A stretch of DNA of 64,000 nt from Littorina saxatilis (Eukaryota > Mollusca > Gastropoda > Littorinimorpha > Littorinidae): the NCBI RefSeq assembly GCF_037325665.1, contig NC_090247.1, forward strand, positions 24,297,680 through 24,361,679. Direction: 5' to 3'. The position numbers and the translations under genes are program-made. This document shows positions 55,228-64,000 of this stretch, in pieces; position 1 is the stretch's first letter; each line of letters opens with the position of its first letter. The notes under the pieces were generated by a model, which saw nothing but the letters and a program-made list of their open reading frames with translations, was not told where the DNA came from and did no database searches.

Positions 55228-55550
55228 TGCGTGCGTGCGTGCGTGCGTGTGTTTGTGAGTAAATAAAATACATATTATAAGCGTACCTTTTGACATGCAG
55301 AAGGGAAAAATCATTCATCAAAGTACGGTTCCATGTACGAAAAACTTTACAGAGAAAATTCAATTATGGCACAGGATTGCGAGCTTCAAATTAAAACGCT
55401 AGAGTTCAAGATTACCATTTAATTCAAGCCATTTAATGTAACACAGGGCGAAATGACTGCATAAGAAGGGCATTACATGCGCACACAAAGTTCACTTACG
55501 ATAGAAAACAGCCGTGTTTTGTTGCTCCAGGAAGTTGATAATTTCTGTGT
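53608..55550 (-). CDS. Unrecognised helical protein, 4 exons upstream of NUDT18-like start
   Basis: Minus-strand exons 55550-55500, 55344-55287, 54939-54891 and 53647-53608, all with AG/GT and matching phases. They read DTEIINFLEQQNTAVFY, then LFRTWNRTLMNDFSLLHVK, RLLQVSENFEDRLEIQK and ADASRVLQSVPEH. From the last exon, a weak donor (CACA/gtgtgc) has the right phase to join 53254-53103. If it is not spliced there, the frame runs to a TGA at 53555, overlapping the NUDT18-like ATG. An ATG frame at 55861 (MSQSNETYNHSEVTMSLQQT) may be a first exon, but its phase was not resolved. Product unknown. Confidence 0.45.
53706..54480. mobile_element. Foldback element, ~90-bp inverted ends
   Basis: Left GGTTGTTGGAACGTTTGTTA ... 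CCCAACGGTCTTTTAAGTG and its near-perfect inverse at 54385-54475. A second inverted pair (about 53845-53885 / 53930-53975) lies inside. No ORF. It resembles the terminal repeats of Penelope-like elements in other molluscs, from memory only. Confidence 0.65.
54755..54840 (+). mobile_element. SINE3 3' fragment
   Basis: CCATCTCCCCCCTTTCCCCG, GATATAACCTTCGTGGTTG and GTTAAACACCAAATAAAGAA match the 3' end of SINE3. Target duplication not clear. Confidence 0.75.
55138..55256. repeat. (TG)n microsatellite, ~43 repeats
   Basis: Long pure TG run then TGCG repeats, in an intron of the unrecognised minus-strand gene. Confidence 0.97.
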
Positions 55551-57020
55551 CTTCACACAAAAAAGAGTATCCGTATTATTTTGGGTTCTGTTGATATGCA
55601 CTCAGAAGTTTTCCTAATGTTTTTTCTGGATATCAGTTTTTAAACATGTAGCAAACTCGAATATCTTAGTGATATTTATGACTTTAACGTTAACTTATAA
55701 GAGAATCCATGCTTTTCTACCATAGCGCTGTTTCTATACAATAAGAGCTCCCTGAAAGTTGACCTTGACCTCTCCTTCCATCGATCAAGATGTTGAGTCG
55801 TTGTTTGCTGTAAACTCATCGTGACTTCACTGTGATTGTAAGTTTCGTTTGATTGACTCATTGCTTTAGATTCGAAATCCCAAGGTTCTTTATGAGCAGT
55901 GTTGTGTCCCGAGGAAAGAGGGACAGAAAGTGTGGTTTGCACATTTATTAGCCCCAGCAGACGACGTGTGTAAGATGGCCGCGGTTTCCTCTGCAAAACA
56001 ATAACACAGTGTTTGCGTGTGTGTGCGTGTGTGTGCTGCGTCTCAGCTAGCGTGGTTGGCATCGTCCGAATGGCGGATCTCTTATGAAAGAGGGATGTAT
56101 TATGTCTTTAAAGATATAATTACAATGTTCACCAGAATGTCAGCCTTTGAACGGATGCACTGTAGCCTTCACTCATAACCCACCCCCCGGGCAATCCAGT
56201 TGTGTTCTGGATCTGGTAAGGGTAAGGGTACGTTGCAGGAGCCAGTAATGGCTATCGTCGCAACAGAAACTGGGAGAGCGCAGCGCCTATTAAAAAAAAA
56301 GTCCTCTATATGTGCTGATTTTTGTGTGGACAGTCCACCAGCTCATGTTTTCAGTTGGAGTTCCGGTTAAAAAGCTGGCTAAAAAACACTCTAGCTACTG
56401 TCTGATACTAGCAGGTAGTTTGGGGAGACCGTGTTGGTCGAATCATTGGTGATGATGGAATTATAAATATAAGCTAATTGTAATGTTTAGCCGTTTCAAA
56501 AAATAATGAATGCTACTATAGCTCCCATTTCAACACATTAGTTACAGTGAATGGGATGAACATTCTACTGACTTGCTCACATTTGTATATATACATGTCC
56601 ATTAAATTCGCAAGAATCTGTGAAGGTTGACGCAGTAGTCTCCCTGTCACAACATTCCTTGCATACATGTATATTTCTTCTTCTTCCTTGTTCAAGGAGC
56701 AAGGAGCATTTATGTATCACAGTATGTGTATCAGTTTGTTTCTGTGTTGTAATACTTCTGTACTGCTATTACAACTGTCGTCACCTAGACCATTAGAGTA
56801 TTCCAGCAGGAACGGCAAACACAGCTAGAGCCCCTATAACACCTGTTTATATTTTTGCCACTCATAAATCCTGCAACATATTTGTGCATGTTGTGCCGAC
56901 AATTTGACGTTCAATTGTTGTTTTCATAAGCTTATTTTTCTGGTGATTTATGTTTTTGCAGACACTACATACAAATGTTCTGACTTAGTAAGACAAATGT
57001 GGTATTCCATTGTGCTTTCA
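55551..57020. promoter_or_regulatory. Divergent intergenic region between minus and plus genes
   Basis: Lies between the 5' side of the minus-strand unit and the 5' side of the ASB-like gene, so probably holds both promoters. CCACCCCCCGGG at 56180 and ATGGCGG near 56072 are the only GC-rich spots. No TATA or other defined site is claimed. Confidence 0.35.
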
Positions 57021-57041
57021 GCTTGCTGTGAGCCTGGTTGC

Positions 57042-58070
57042 ATGGCTATGATGGCGGCGGTAGCAGCAGGGGGAGAGGCGGGGGAGGAAGGGGAGGCGTC
57101 GTGGAAGACGCAACTGAAACAGCTGGTGCAGAGCGGGGACGTGGCGGGGCTGAGGGAGGCGCATCGTGACGGTCACAACCTGGGCCTGGTGCTAGACGAC
57201 GCGGGCAACTCTGCGTTGTCCCTGGCAACCAGCATGGCGCACGACGAGATGCTGGACTACTTGCTGGACACGCTGGGGGCATCGCTGGGTCAGGAGGAGG
57301 TGCTGTCGGCCTGCATCACCGCGCTGCACAGCCTGGCTAACTCTCGCAACCCCCACTTCCTGTCGCTGCTCAGTCGTCTCATGACCAGCCGCCCCCACCT
57401 TATCCCTTATGTGGTGGTCCTCCAGGCCGCCTTCAAGATCCTGCGGCCCCCGCCCAAAGACTTGCTGGTGCTCTTCTGTGAGACCGCGCTGAAAGTGTCG
57501 CCCGAACTGTGTCGCGACGTGTCCCTCAACCTTGTGCTCTACGAGGAGACAGAAGTGTACTGGCAGCTCCTCACGCGCGGCATGTCCTTGAACGACCTGT
57601 GGCCCGTCAACTGCCAGGAGAACCCGTACTCGCGGTACTACACGGCACACAACCTGTTTGACATCTACTTCACGTACGGCTGCCTGTTCACCATCCACAC
57701 CAGCAGTCGAAACAAGATCACCAAGATGACCATCCAGGCCGCCAACGGTCAGGCGTCCCCCGCCGTGCTCTACGTCATCCAGAACTTTCCCACCGATCTC
57801 TACGACGATGTCTTCAAGTACCTGATGCTGGCGGGCTTCACCATGAGTCCCGCCGCCATTCACCGCATGGCCAACGTCGAGATCGACAAGGCGGCGGAGC
57901 TGATCCGCTGGTACAAAGACTTCCACTGTCGCCCCCACAGCCTCAAGCACCTGTGTCGTCTGTGTGTGCGCAGCAACCTGCAGTACAACGTGGTGCACGC
58001 CGTGCAGCAGATCCTGCTCCCCGAGGACTTGAAGAGATATCTGCTCATCACCGACCCCAACACCTACTGA
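57042..58070 (+). CDS. Ankyrin repeat and SOCS-box (ASB-like) protein
   Basis: 342 aa in one coding exon. Acceptor gctttcag at 57021 precedes the ATG by 20 nt, so at least one 5' noncoding intron exists; ATGs at 57048 and 57051 are alternatives. An N-terminal Ala/Gly/Glu-rich stretch is followed by ankyrin-like helices (NSALSLATSMAHDEMLDYLL, YVVVLQAAFKILRPPPKDLL). The C-terminal ~40 residues fit a SOCS box: HSLKHLCRLCVRSNLQYNVV ... LLPEDLKRYLL, with the L-C-R BC-box core and the (L/P)PxxLKxYL Cul5-box pattern. Expected role: substrate receptor of an Elongin BC-Cullin5 ubiquitin ligase. The high GC content contrasts with its flanks. Which ASB member it is was not determined. Confidence 0.8.
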   Translation: MAMMAAVAAGGEAGEEGEASWKTQLKQLVQSGDVAGLREAHRDGHNLGLVLDDAGNSALSLATSMAHDEMLDYLLDTLGASLGQEEVLSACITALHSLANSRNPHFLSLLSRLMTSRPHLIPYVVVLQAAFKILRPPPKDLLVLFCETALKVSPELCRDVSLNLVLYEETEVYWQLLTRGMSLNDLWPVNCQENPYSRYYTAHNLFDIYFTYGCLFTIHTSSRNKITKMTIQAANGQASPAVLYVIQNFPTDLYDDVFKYLMLAGFTMSPAAIHRMANVEIDKAAELIRWYKDFHCRPHSLKHLCRLCVRSNLQYNVVHAVQQILLPEDLKRYLLITDPNTY

Positions 58071-58330
58071 CCTTGACCTTGTGCTGTGCGGGAGAACGTG
58101 ATAACAGGCTGTGGGATGTGAGCTGTGAAGTGATTGAAGTCTCACACTGATAAGGTTTTCATGAAGAGGCTGATACCAGAGTGTGAGAGCTCTCTGTGAA
58201 GTGATTGAAGTCTCACACTGATAAGGTTTTCATGAAGAGGCTGATACCAGAGTGTGAGAGCTCTCTGTGAAGTGATTGAAGTCTCACACTGATAAGGTCT
58301 TCATGAAGAGGCTGATACCAGAGTGTGGGT
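58071..58330. repeat. ~64-bp minisatellite x3 in the ASB-like 3' UTR
   Basis: Unit gtgaagtgattgaagtctca ... accagagtgtgagagctctct, starting about 58130, three near-identical copies just after the stop. Confidence 0.9.
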
Positions 58331-58644
58331 TCATTCTGTGTATAATGATTGAAATCATGAGTAAGGATAGCTGTGACTTTGAGCATGAGCAGACTGCCAA
58401 CCCCCAGAACAAAACCTGAGGGAAAACGAGTCTTATGAACAGTATTTGAGAGACATCTTCAATGTGTTTGCATTACCATTTACAAGCTTTTGCTTTGTAC
58501 AAAAAAAGCTATTTTTGTAGCCGTGATGAAGCTGGTCTTTCATGTGACTTGTGAGTGTTGGGAGACCGTCAGTTGTACTGGGTGGCAACAAGACAGCGTT
58601 TTGTTTTGCAACATGCAAGACACCTTGTTGTTTGCTACATGATA

Positions 58645-59216
58645 AAAACAGCTTTGTGTTCTGCAAGATCAGATAGCTTTGTGTTCTGCAAGATCAGACA
58701 GCTTTGTGTTCTGCAAGATCAGATAGCTTTGTGTTCTGCAAGATCAGATAGCTTTGTGTTCTGCAAGATCAGACAGCTTTGTGTTCTGCAAAATCAGATA
58801 GCTCTGTGTTCTGCAAGATCAGATAGCTCTGTGTTCTGCAAGATCAGACAGCTTTGTGTTCTGCAAGATCAGATAGCTTTGTGTTCTGCAAGATCAGATA
58901 GCTCTGTGTTCTGCAAGATCAGATAGCTTTGTGTTCTGCCAGATCAGACAGCTTTGTGTTCTGCAAGATCAGATAGCTTTGTGTTCTGCAAGATCAGATA
59001 GCTTTGTGTTCTGCAAGATCAGATAGCTTTGTGTTCTGCAAGATCAGATAGCTTTGTGTTCTGCAAGATCAGACAGCTTTGTGTTCTGCAAAATCAGATA
59101 GCTCTGTGTTCTGCAAGATCAGATAGCTTTGTGTTCTGCAAGATCAGATAGCTCTGTGTTCTGCAAGATCAGATAGCTTTGTGTTCTGCAAGATCAGATA
59201 GCTTCGTGCTTTGCAG
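58645..59216. repeat. 25-bp minisatellite, ~23 copies
   Basis: Unit agatagctttgtgttctgca + agatc, with C/T (acagct/atagct, cttt/ctct) variants. Probably inside the ASB-like 3' UTR. No AATAAA is seen between the stop and here. Confidence 0.95.
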
Positions 59217-60214
59217 ACTTTGTGCTCTACAGAATATAAGAAGACAGCTTTGCATTCTGCTGTGTGCGTTCTTGACAGGTGCGTTCTGTCGCTGTGTGAT
59301 ATGCATGGTATGATGTGCACTGTTCATAATACTGACCACGACATGCTGCCCCTCCGTGTGCTGGCTCTACTCTCTCGAGTCTCTGTGGCTGACCAAGTGG
59401 ACAGTGAGCGTTTGGCTTCTCGCTCCGATCCGGCCACCACACAGCTTGGTGTGTCCAGGTTGCGTCCAGTTTCACATCCCGGCCAACTTGTGGTGGTACA
59501 CTGATAACTTCTCATCTTCTCTCTTTGTTTGGAGATACGCTGACTGACTTGCTTGGGCATTGTGCAAATGATCATATCTCAATGTGTGAGAGTGAATGCC
59601 TGTGTGCGCCACGAACTCTTGTGAGAAGTAATGACCTGGCTTGTTGATATAGTCTTAAGTTGTTAATAGTTCCCAAATTTTTTTGTTTTTTTGTGTTTTA
59701 CATTGTATAAGAAATTGTGCTATCAGTACCGTGTAAATTTAACTTAAGATATCAGGTATACATGAGGAATAGATTTATTTGTTTATGATAGAGATGCATG
59801 TAATATTTATACTGTTGTCTTTGAACGCTTTTCTGAAAACTTCAGATTTGTTTTGTGAAGCAGTTTACCATGAAACTTAATTGTGCATGCAAAACATTTG
59901 GCAGAAATTGTATGCAAGGTGGGAGAAATTGAAGACAAAGAGAAGACAAATAATAGTTGTAAGACAGAATTACATGTATTTATAACTATTTGCTGTGAGG
60001 CAGGTGAGTAGAGACAGTGGTGAGAGCAATATATACAGTGTGTGGAAGTGTGGCACTCACTGCAGACGTTTTGACACTCAAACTCATACTCCTGGCTTCA
60101 CTCTTGGCTTTTATAGCAAGTAAATTGGAACTAAATCCAAACTAAAACTAAAACGTTCACATACCAGACGTTTTGCCGACTTGGTGTCGGCGACTCCTGA
60201 GCAACTTCAAACCA
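59217..60214. other. No gene seen
   Basis: AT-rich flank of the ASB-like gene. The ORF at 59211-59504 has no recognisable domain. Confidence 0.45.
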
Positions 60215-60780
60215 ACTAACTGAACATTGGGCAACTAGTCTGTCATGTGACTGATCATTGGGCAACTAGTCTGCCATGTGACTGAACATTGGGCAACTAG
60301 TCTGCCATGTGACTGAACATTGGGCAACTAGTCTGCCATGTGACTGAACATTGGGCAACAAGTCTGCCATGTGACTGAACATTGGGCAACTAGTCTGCCA
60401 TGTGACTGAACATTGGGCAACTAGTCTGCTATGTGACTGAACATTGGGCAACTAGTCTGCCATGTGACTGAACATTGGGCAACTAGTCTGCCATGTGACT
60501 GAACATTGGGCAACAAGTCTGCTATGTGACTGAACATTGGGCAACAAGTCTGCCATGTGACTGAACATTGGGCAACAAGTCTGCCATGTGACTGAACATT
60601 GGGCAACAAGTCTGCTATGTGACTGAACATTGGGCAACAAGTCTGCTATGTGACTGAACATTGGGCAACAAGTCTGCCATGTGACTGAACATTGGGCAAC
60701 TAAGTCTGCCATGTGACTGAACATTGGGCAACAAGTCTGCCATGTGACTGAACATTGGGCAACAAGTCTGCCATGTGAAC
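60215..60780. repeat. 31-bp minisatellite, ~18 copies
   Basis: Unit tgaacattgggcaactagtc + tgccatgtgac, with CTAG/CAAG and GCC/GCT variants. Confidence 0.95.
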
Positions 60781-61158
60781 AGTCCCTAAGATTTTGTTCC
60801 AATTTACTTCCTAGTTAAGTTATTAGCAACTTGAGAACTCAGTTTAACGCTGCTTTACTCCTCAGTGATTTATAAGTGACTCCCAGCAGACTTTTGTTTT
60901 TGCAATTCTCAGTTGGGTGAGGTCTAGCCAAAAAAAAGCATTGAATGCGACCGTACAAACCTAATGCAGAAGTGAGCTCAGAATGAAAGTCCTGGATTTG
61001 ATGATTTTGTTTCCATGTCTTTTGTTGTTTGAACATTGTGATGATTTTGTTTCCATGTCTTTGCTTGGTTAAACATTGTGATGAACGAGTGGCATGCACG
61101 CAGGTGTCTGTTTAATTGTTGTTGATCTGTGTCAGTAGACTTTTTGACTGCCCATGTT

Positions 61159-61286
61159 CAGTGGAACCCCATTTTAAGACCTCCGAAAATCTGAATAATC
61201 AGGTCTTAAACCCAATTTAAGACTCCCTCCTTTTTAAGATCTGATCTTGTCAGATTTTTGGAGGTCTTAAAAGGGGGGTTCCACTG
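61159..61286. mobile_element. MITE, CAGTGGAACCCC family, short
   Basis: CAGTGGAACCCCATTTTAAG and TTAAAAGGGGGGTTCCACTG. Left flank TT, right flank TA, so the left dinucleotide has mutated. Confidence 0.78.
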
Positions 61287-61628
61287 TAGTTGTAATGAAA
61301 TGAACAGAAAATATTTAAAAGTAGGATCTTGTGGAAGGATGTGGCGTTAAAAGAGAGGTTGGGTGGGAGGTGGCGAGTTCCACTGTATTTATTCCAGTGG
61401 GAAGTGTCTTTGATGGACCAACGTTGAGTGTGACCGCTGGTGCCTGTTTGTTGAAGTATATATGTCCCCAGGCAAAGTCAGAAGTATTTCCCGGAGTAAA
61501 GACACAATCTTTGCTAAATGTGCCCCAAGAATATGCTATGATGTCCCAAAACACCAGGAAGATGATGCTTGTGGGGGTGGGATCGAGTAGGTTTGGATGG
61601 AAGTGGGGTAGTGTTTGTTTTGTGAAAG

Positions 61629-61990
61629 TAGGACACCCCCAACAATCTGAGAAGATCAGAAAAGTGAGTTCATTAATTTACAGACATTATAAACCGGGAC
61701 TGTCAAAACAGTGGTAGCCCCCTTATGAGACCCCCAACAATCTGAGAAGATCAGAAAAGTGAGTTCATTAATTTACAGACATTATAAACCGGGACTGTCA
61801 AAACAGTGGTAGCCCCCTTATGAGACCTCCAACGATCGGAGAAGATCACAGAAGTGAGTTCATTCATTTACAGACATTATGAACCGGGACTTTCAAAACA
61901 GTGGTAGCCTTCTTATGAGACCTACAACAATCTGAGAAGATCAGAAAAGTTAGTTCATTCATTTACAGACATTATGAACCGAAGATCTGA
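61629..61990. repeat. ~97-bp tandem repeat, 3-4 copies
   Basis: Unit acaatctgagaagatcagaa ... gggactgtcaaaacagtggt + agccccctta. The unit looks like a piece of the CAGTGG MITE family, so the array probably grew from one. Confidence 0.88.
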
Positions 61991-62204
61991 AAAAAATAGG
62001 ATCTAAAAAAAGGGGACCGGATGTCTCAAAATGGGATCTTGGAAGGGGAGGTTCCACAGTACGTGGATGCTGTAAATATTGCCAGCTATACCTGGAGGCA
62101 GGTAGGTTGTCAGCTACGATAGCAGGTAAAAGTGCAGGTAATATTGCTACGATAAGAGGTAGTACTGCTATGGTAGCAGGTAATACTGCTGGAAGTGTTC
62201 GTAT

Positions 62205-62575
62205 GATTGTGATAAGCATTGCCCATCAAGCAATTGCTGGTGTGTGACACATGTTGCAGACTTGATTATGATGAGCATTGCCCATCAAACAATTGCTGGT
62301 GTGTGACACGTGTTGCAGACTTGATTATGATGAGCATTGCCCATCAAACAATTGCTGGTGTGTGACACGTGTTGCAGACTAGATTATGATGAGCATTGCC
62401 CATCAAACAATTGCTGGTGTGTGACACATGTTGCAGACTTGATTATGATGAGCATTGCCCATCAAACAATTGCTGGTGTGTGACACATGTTGCAGACTTG
62501 ATTATGATGAGCATTGCCCATCAAACAATTGCTGTTGTGTGACACGTGTTGCAGACTAGATTATGATGAGCTAGT
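62205..62575. repeat. ~60-bp minisatellite, 6 copies
   Basis: Unit gattatgatgagcattgccc ... gtgtgacacgtgttgcagact. Confidence 0.94.
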
Positions 62576-62614
62576 CAGAGACTGTCGAGTGTGTACTGAA
62601 CAGTATGTATTCTA

Positions 62615-62778
62615 CAGTCTCTGAGCGACCACCTCTCCAAAAACGACCACTTGTTCAAAACGACCACCCAAGAGGATATTGATAATTTTTTTTCCAGTCT
62701 AATTTACCTTTCCATAAGTGTCTATAACGATAAGTTTTGGTTGGTCCCGCTGGTGGTCTTTCTGGAAAGGTTCGACTG
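62615..62778. mobile_element. MITE, CAGTCTCTGAGCGACCACC family
   Basis: Left CAGTCTCTGAGCGACCACCT, right GGTCTTTCTGGAAAGGTTCG + ACTG, flanked by TA. Subterminal CGACCAC repeats. Confidence 0.72.
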
Positions 62779-63087
62779 TAGCTACTAGCTGCACAATTAA
62801 GCCTCTCAAACATTCACCCAAGCTTCAGACGTTGCTGCCTAATTACTTGGACTAGTGTGTGCAGCTAAATAGAATGTGTTGTTTTTGTTATGTTGACTTT
62901 GGTGATGTGTGTGGGTCTGTGAACAATGCATCATTGTCCTGATGTCATGCCACCCATACCGGCCGTGACGTCATGACACCCATACCCGTGACGTCATGCC
63001 ACCCATACCCGTGACGTACCTTCATGAACTGATGTTTCTGTACATTGCGATCTATGGTAATAAATATTACTTTGTACAAGCTTATTT

Positions 63088-63160
<73 letters not shown>

Positions 63161-63175
63161 CGTGTCTGTGCGTGT
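63088..63175. repeat. (TG)n microsatellite
   Basis: Pure TG run, then TGCG variants. Confidence 0.96.
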
Positions 63176-63224
63176 GTGTCTGCATGCGCGCGCATTTGTA
63201 TGTGTATATATTAATTACCCAATA

Positions 63225-63360
63225 TTGACGGACTGTGTGATGATATCTTCTGCTATGGTCTGTTGAGACAGTGATATCAAAATCGAGACCGGAGGTCGAG
63301 ATTTTGATATCACTGTCGAAACAGACCAATAGCAGAAGATATCATCACACAGTCAGTCAA
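63225..63360. repeat. 136-bp near-perfect palindrome
   Basis: Arms of about 66 bp: TTGACGGACTGTGTGATGAT ... CAAAATCGAGACC and GGTCGAGATTTTGATATC ... ACACAGTCAGTCAA, with a 3-nt centre. A smaller GATATC-based inversion follows at 63636-63690 (gtcgatatcaaaactgatat). Confidence 0.9.
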
Positions 63361-64000
63361 TGTTAGATATATTGCTAATTCTCTGGACATTTTGTATTTA
63401 CTGTAAAGAAATTACAAAAGTATTTGTCTCAGTTTTGGCTGTTCCATATCCCTCCTCTGATTATTATTTCTTTTTGTTCACTCTTTTTTTGTACTTTTCA
63501 GTATTTAAAAATGTCTTTTCTTTCAAAAAGTCTTTAGTCACTTGCTCAACCAAATTCTGGGATCATTACATTGTCATATATATTTGTTTATTTTTAGATT
63601 TAGGTGTTTTTGTTTTTGAAGTGGGGAAGCAATAAAGAGGTCGTCGATATCAAAACTGATATCGACGGAAATGTCGTCGATATCACTTTTACAATGAGCT
63701 CAGTTTTGCCCAATTGACCAATGGAAATCCACGTAACATATGAAATAGCAATATATATATATATATATGTGTGTGTGCGTGCGCTCATGTGTGTGTGTTG
63801 GAAAGATTACATGAAAATCACCAACAAAAACTTTCAACGAAAAAAAACCCAACAAAATCCGAAACAGACAGGCTGCTAACGTTCCAAATCAAGAATCAAA
63901 AAACAAAAGTGAACAAACGATTTAAGAGACACGATCGACAGAAAAAAATTAATGTTACAGTGCCTCATCCCCAAGATCGTCGAAGCAATGTTAAGGCGGC
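63361..64000. other. No gene seen at right edge
   Basis: AT-rich, with a short TA/TG tract at 63752-63800. Nothing supported. Confidence 0.4.

Noticed and set aside
57192-58145. 317-aa minus-strand ORF
   Set aside because: Shadow of the GC-rich ASB-like exon, low-complexity Val/Gly/Gln composition.

Overview
The window is animal nuclear DNA with intron-rich genes. Its repeats are (TG)n tracts, tRNA-derived SINEs with perfect target-site duplications, CR1/I-type LINEs, foldback MITEs and an unusual number of minisatellites. Repeat content and the protein sequences suggest a marine gastropod mollusc, possibly littorinid; this is inference, since no species-diagnostic marker was available. No cellular tRNA or rRNA gene and no CRISPR array was found.

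Layout. (1) 1-16321, + strand: the 3' half of a senataxin (SETX)-like SF1B helicase gene. Nine exons with matching splice phases give 372 residues, from the pre-motif-II coiled coil to the stop. Three boundaries of this gene have become tandem arrays. (2) 16322-22990: 3' flank and repeats. (3) 23464-31256, - strand: a C2H2 zinc-finger gene (866 aa from the first usable ATG) whose introns hold a Helitron-like element, a 1.37-kb TIR element and nested SINEs. (4) 31257-45250: a repeat-rich interval with an odd mobile-element-like ORF, two LINE fragments facing away from each other and several MITEs. (5) 45987-53582, - strand: a complete seven-exon NUDT18-like Nudix hydrolase gene (330 aa), again with arrays on splice boundaries and a deleted Mutator-like element in intron 1. 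Exons of a second, unrecognised protein lie upstream of it and interleave with its first exon. (6) 57042-58070, + strand: an ankyrin/SOCS-box (ASB-like) protein encoded by a single coding exon. (7) 58130-64000: minisatellites, MITEs and a long palindrome.

The genes do not form a pathway: senataxin acts on R-loops and termination, NUDT18 on oxidised nucleotides, and the ASB protein in ubiquitination. The strongest unexplained signal is structural. In at least two independent genes, minisatellite units contain an exon-intron junction, so working splice acceptors or donors are present in 2 to 20 tandem copies. The most striking case is the exon for helicase motif V, present 20 times, with only the last copy continuing into an open, correctly phased exon. 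A second signal is a set of tail-only SINE/LINE insertions, as short as 23 bp, each with a clear target-site duplication.
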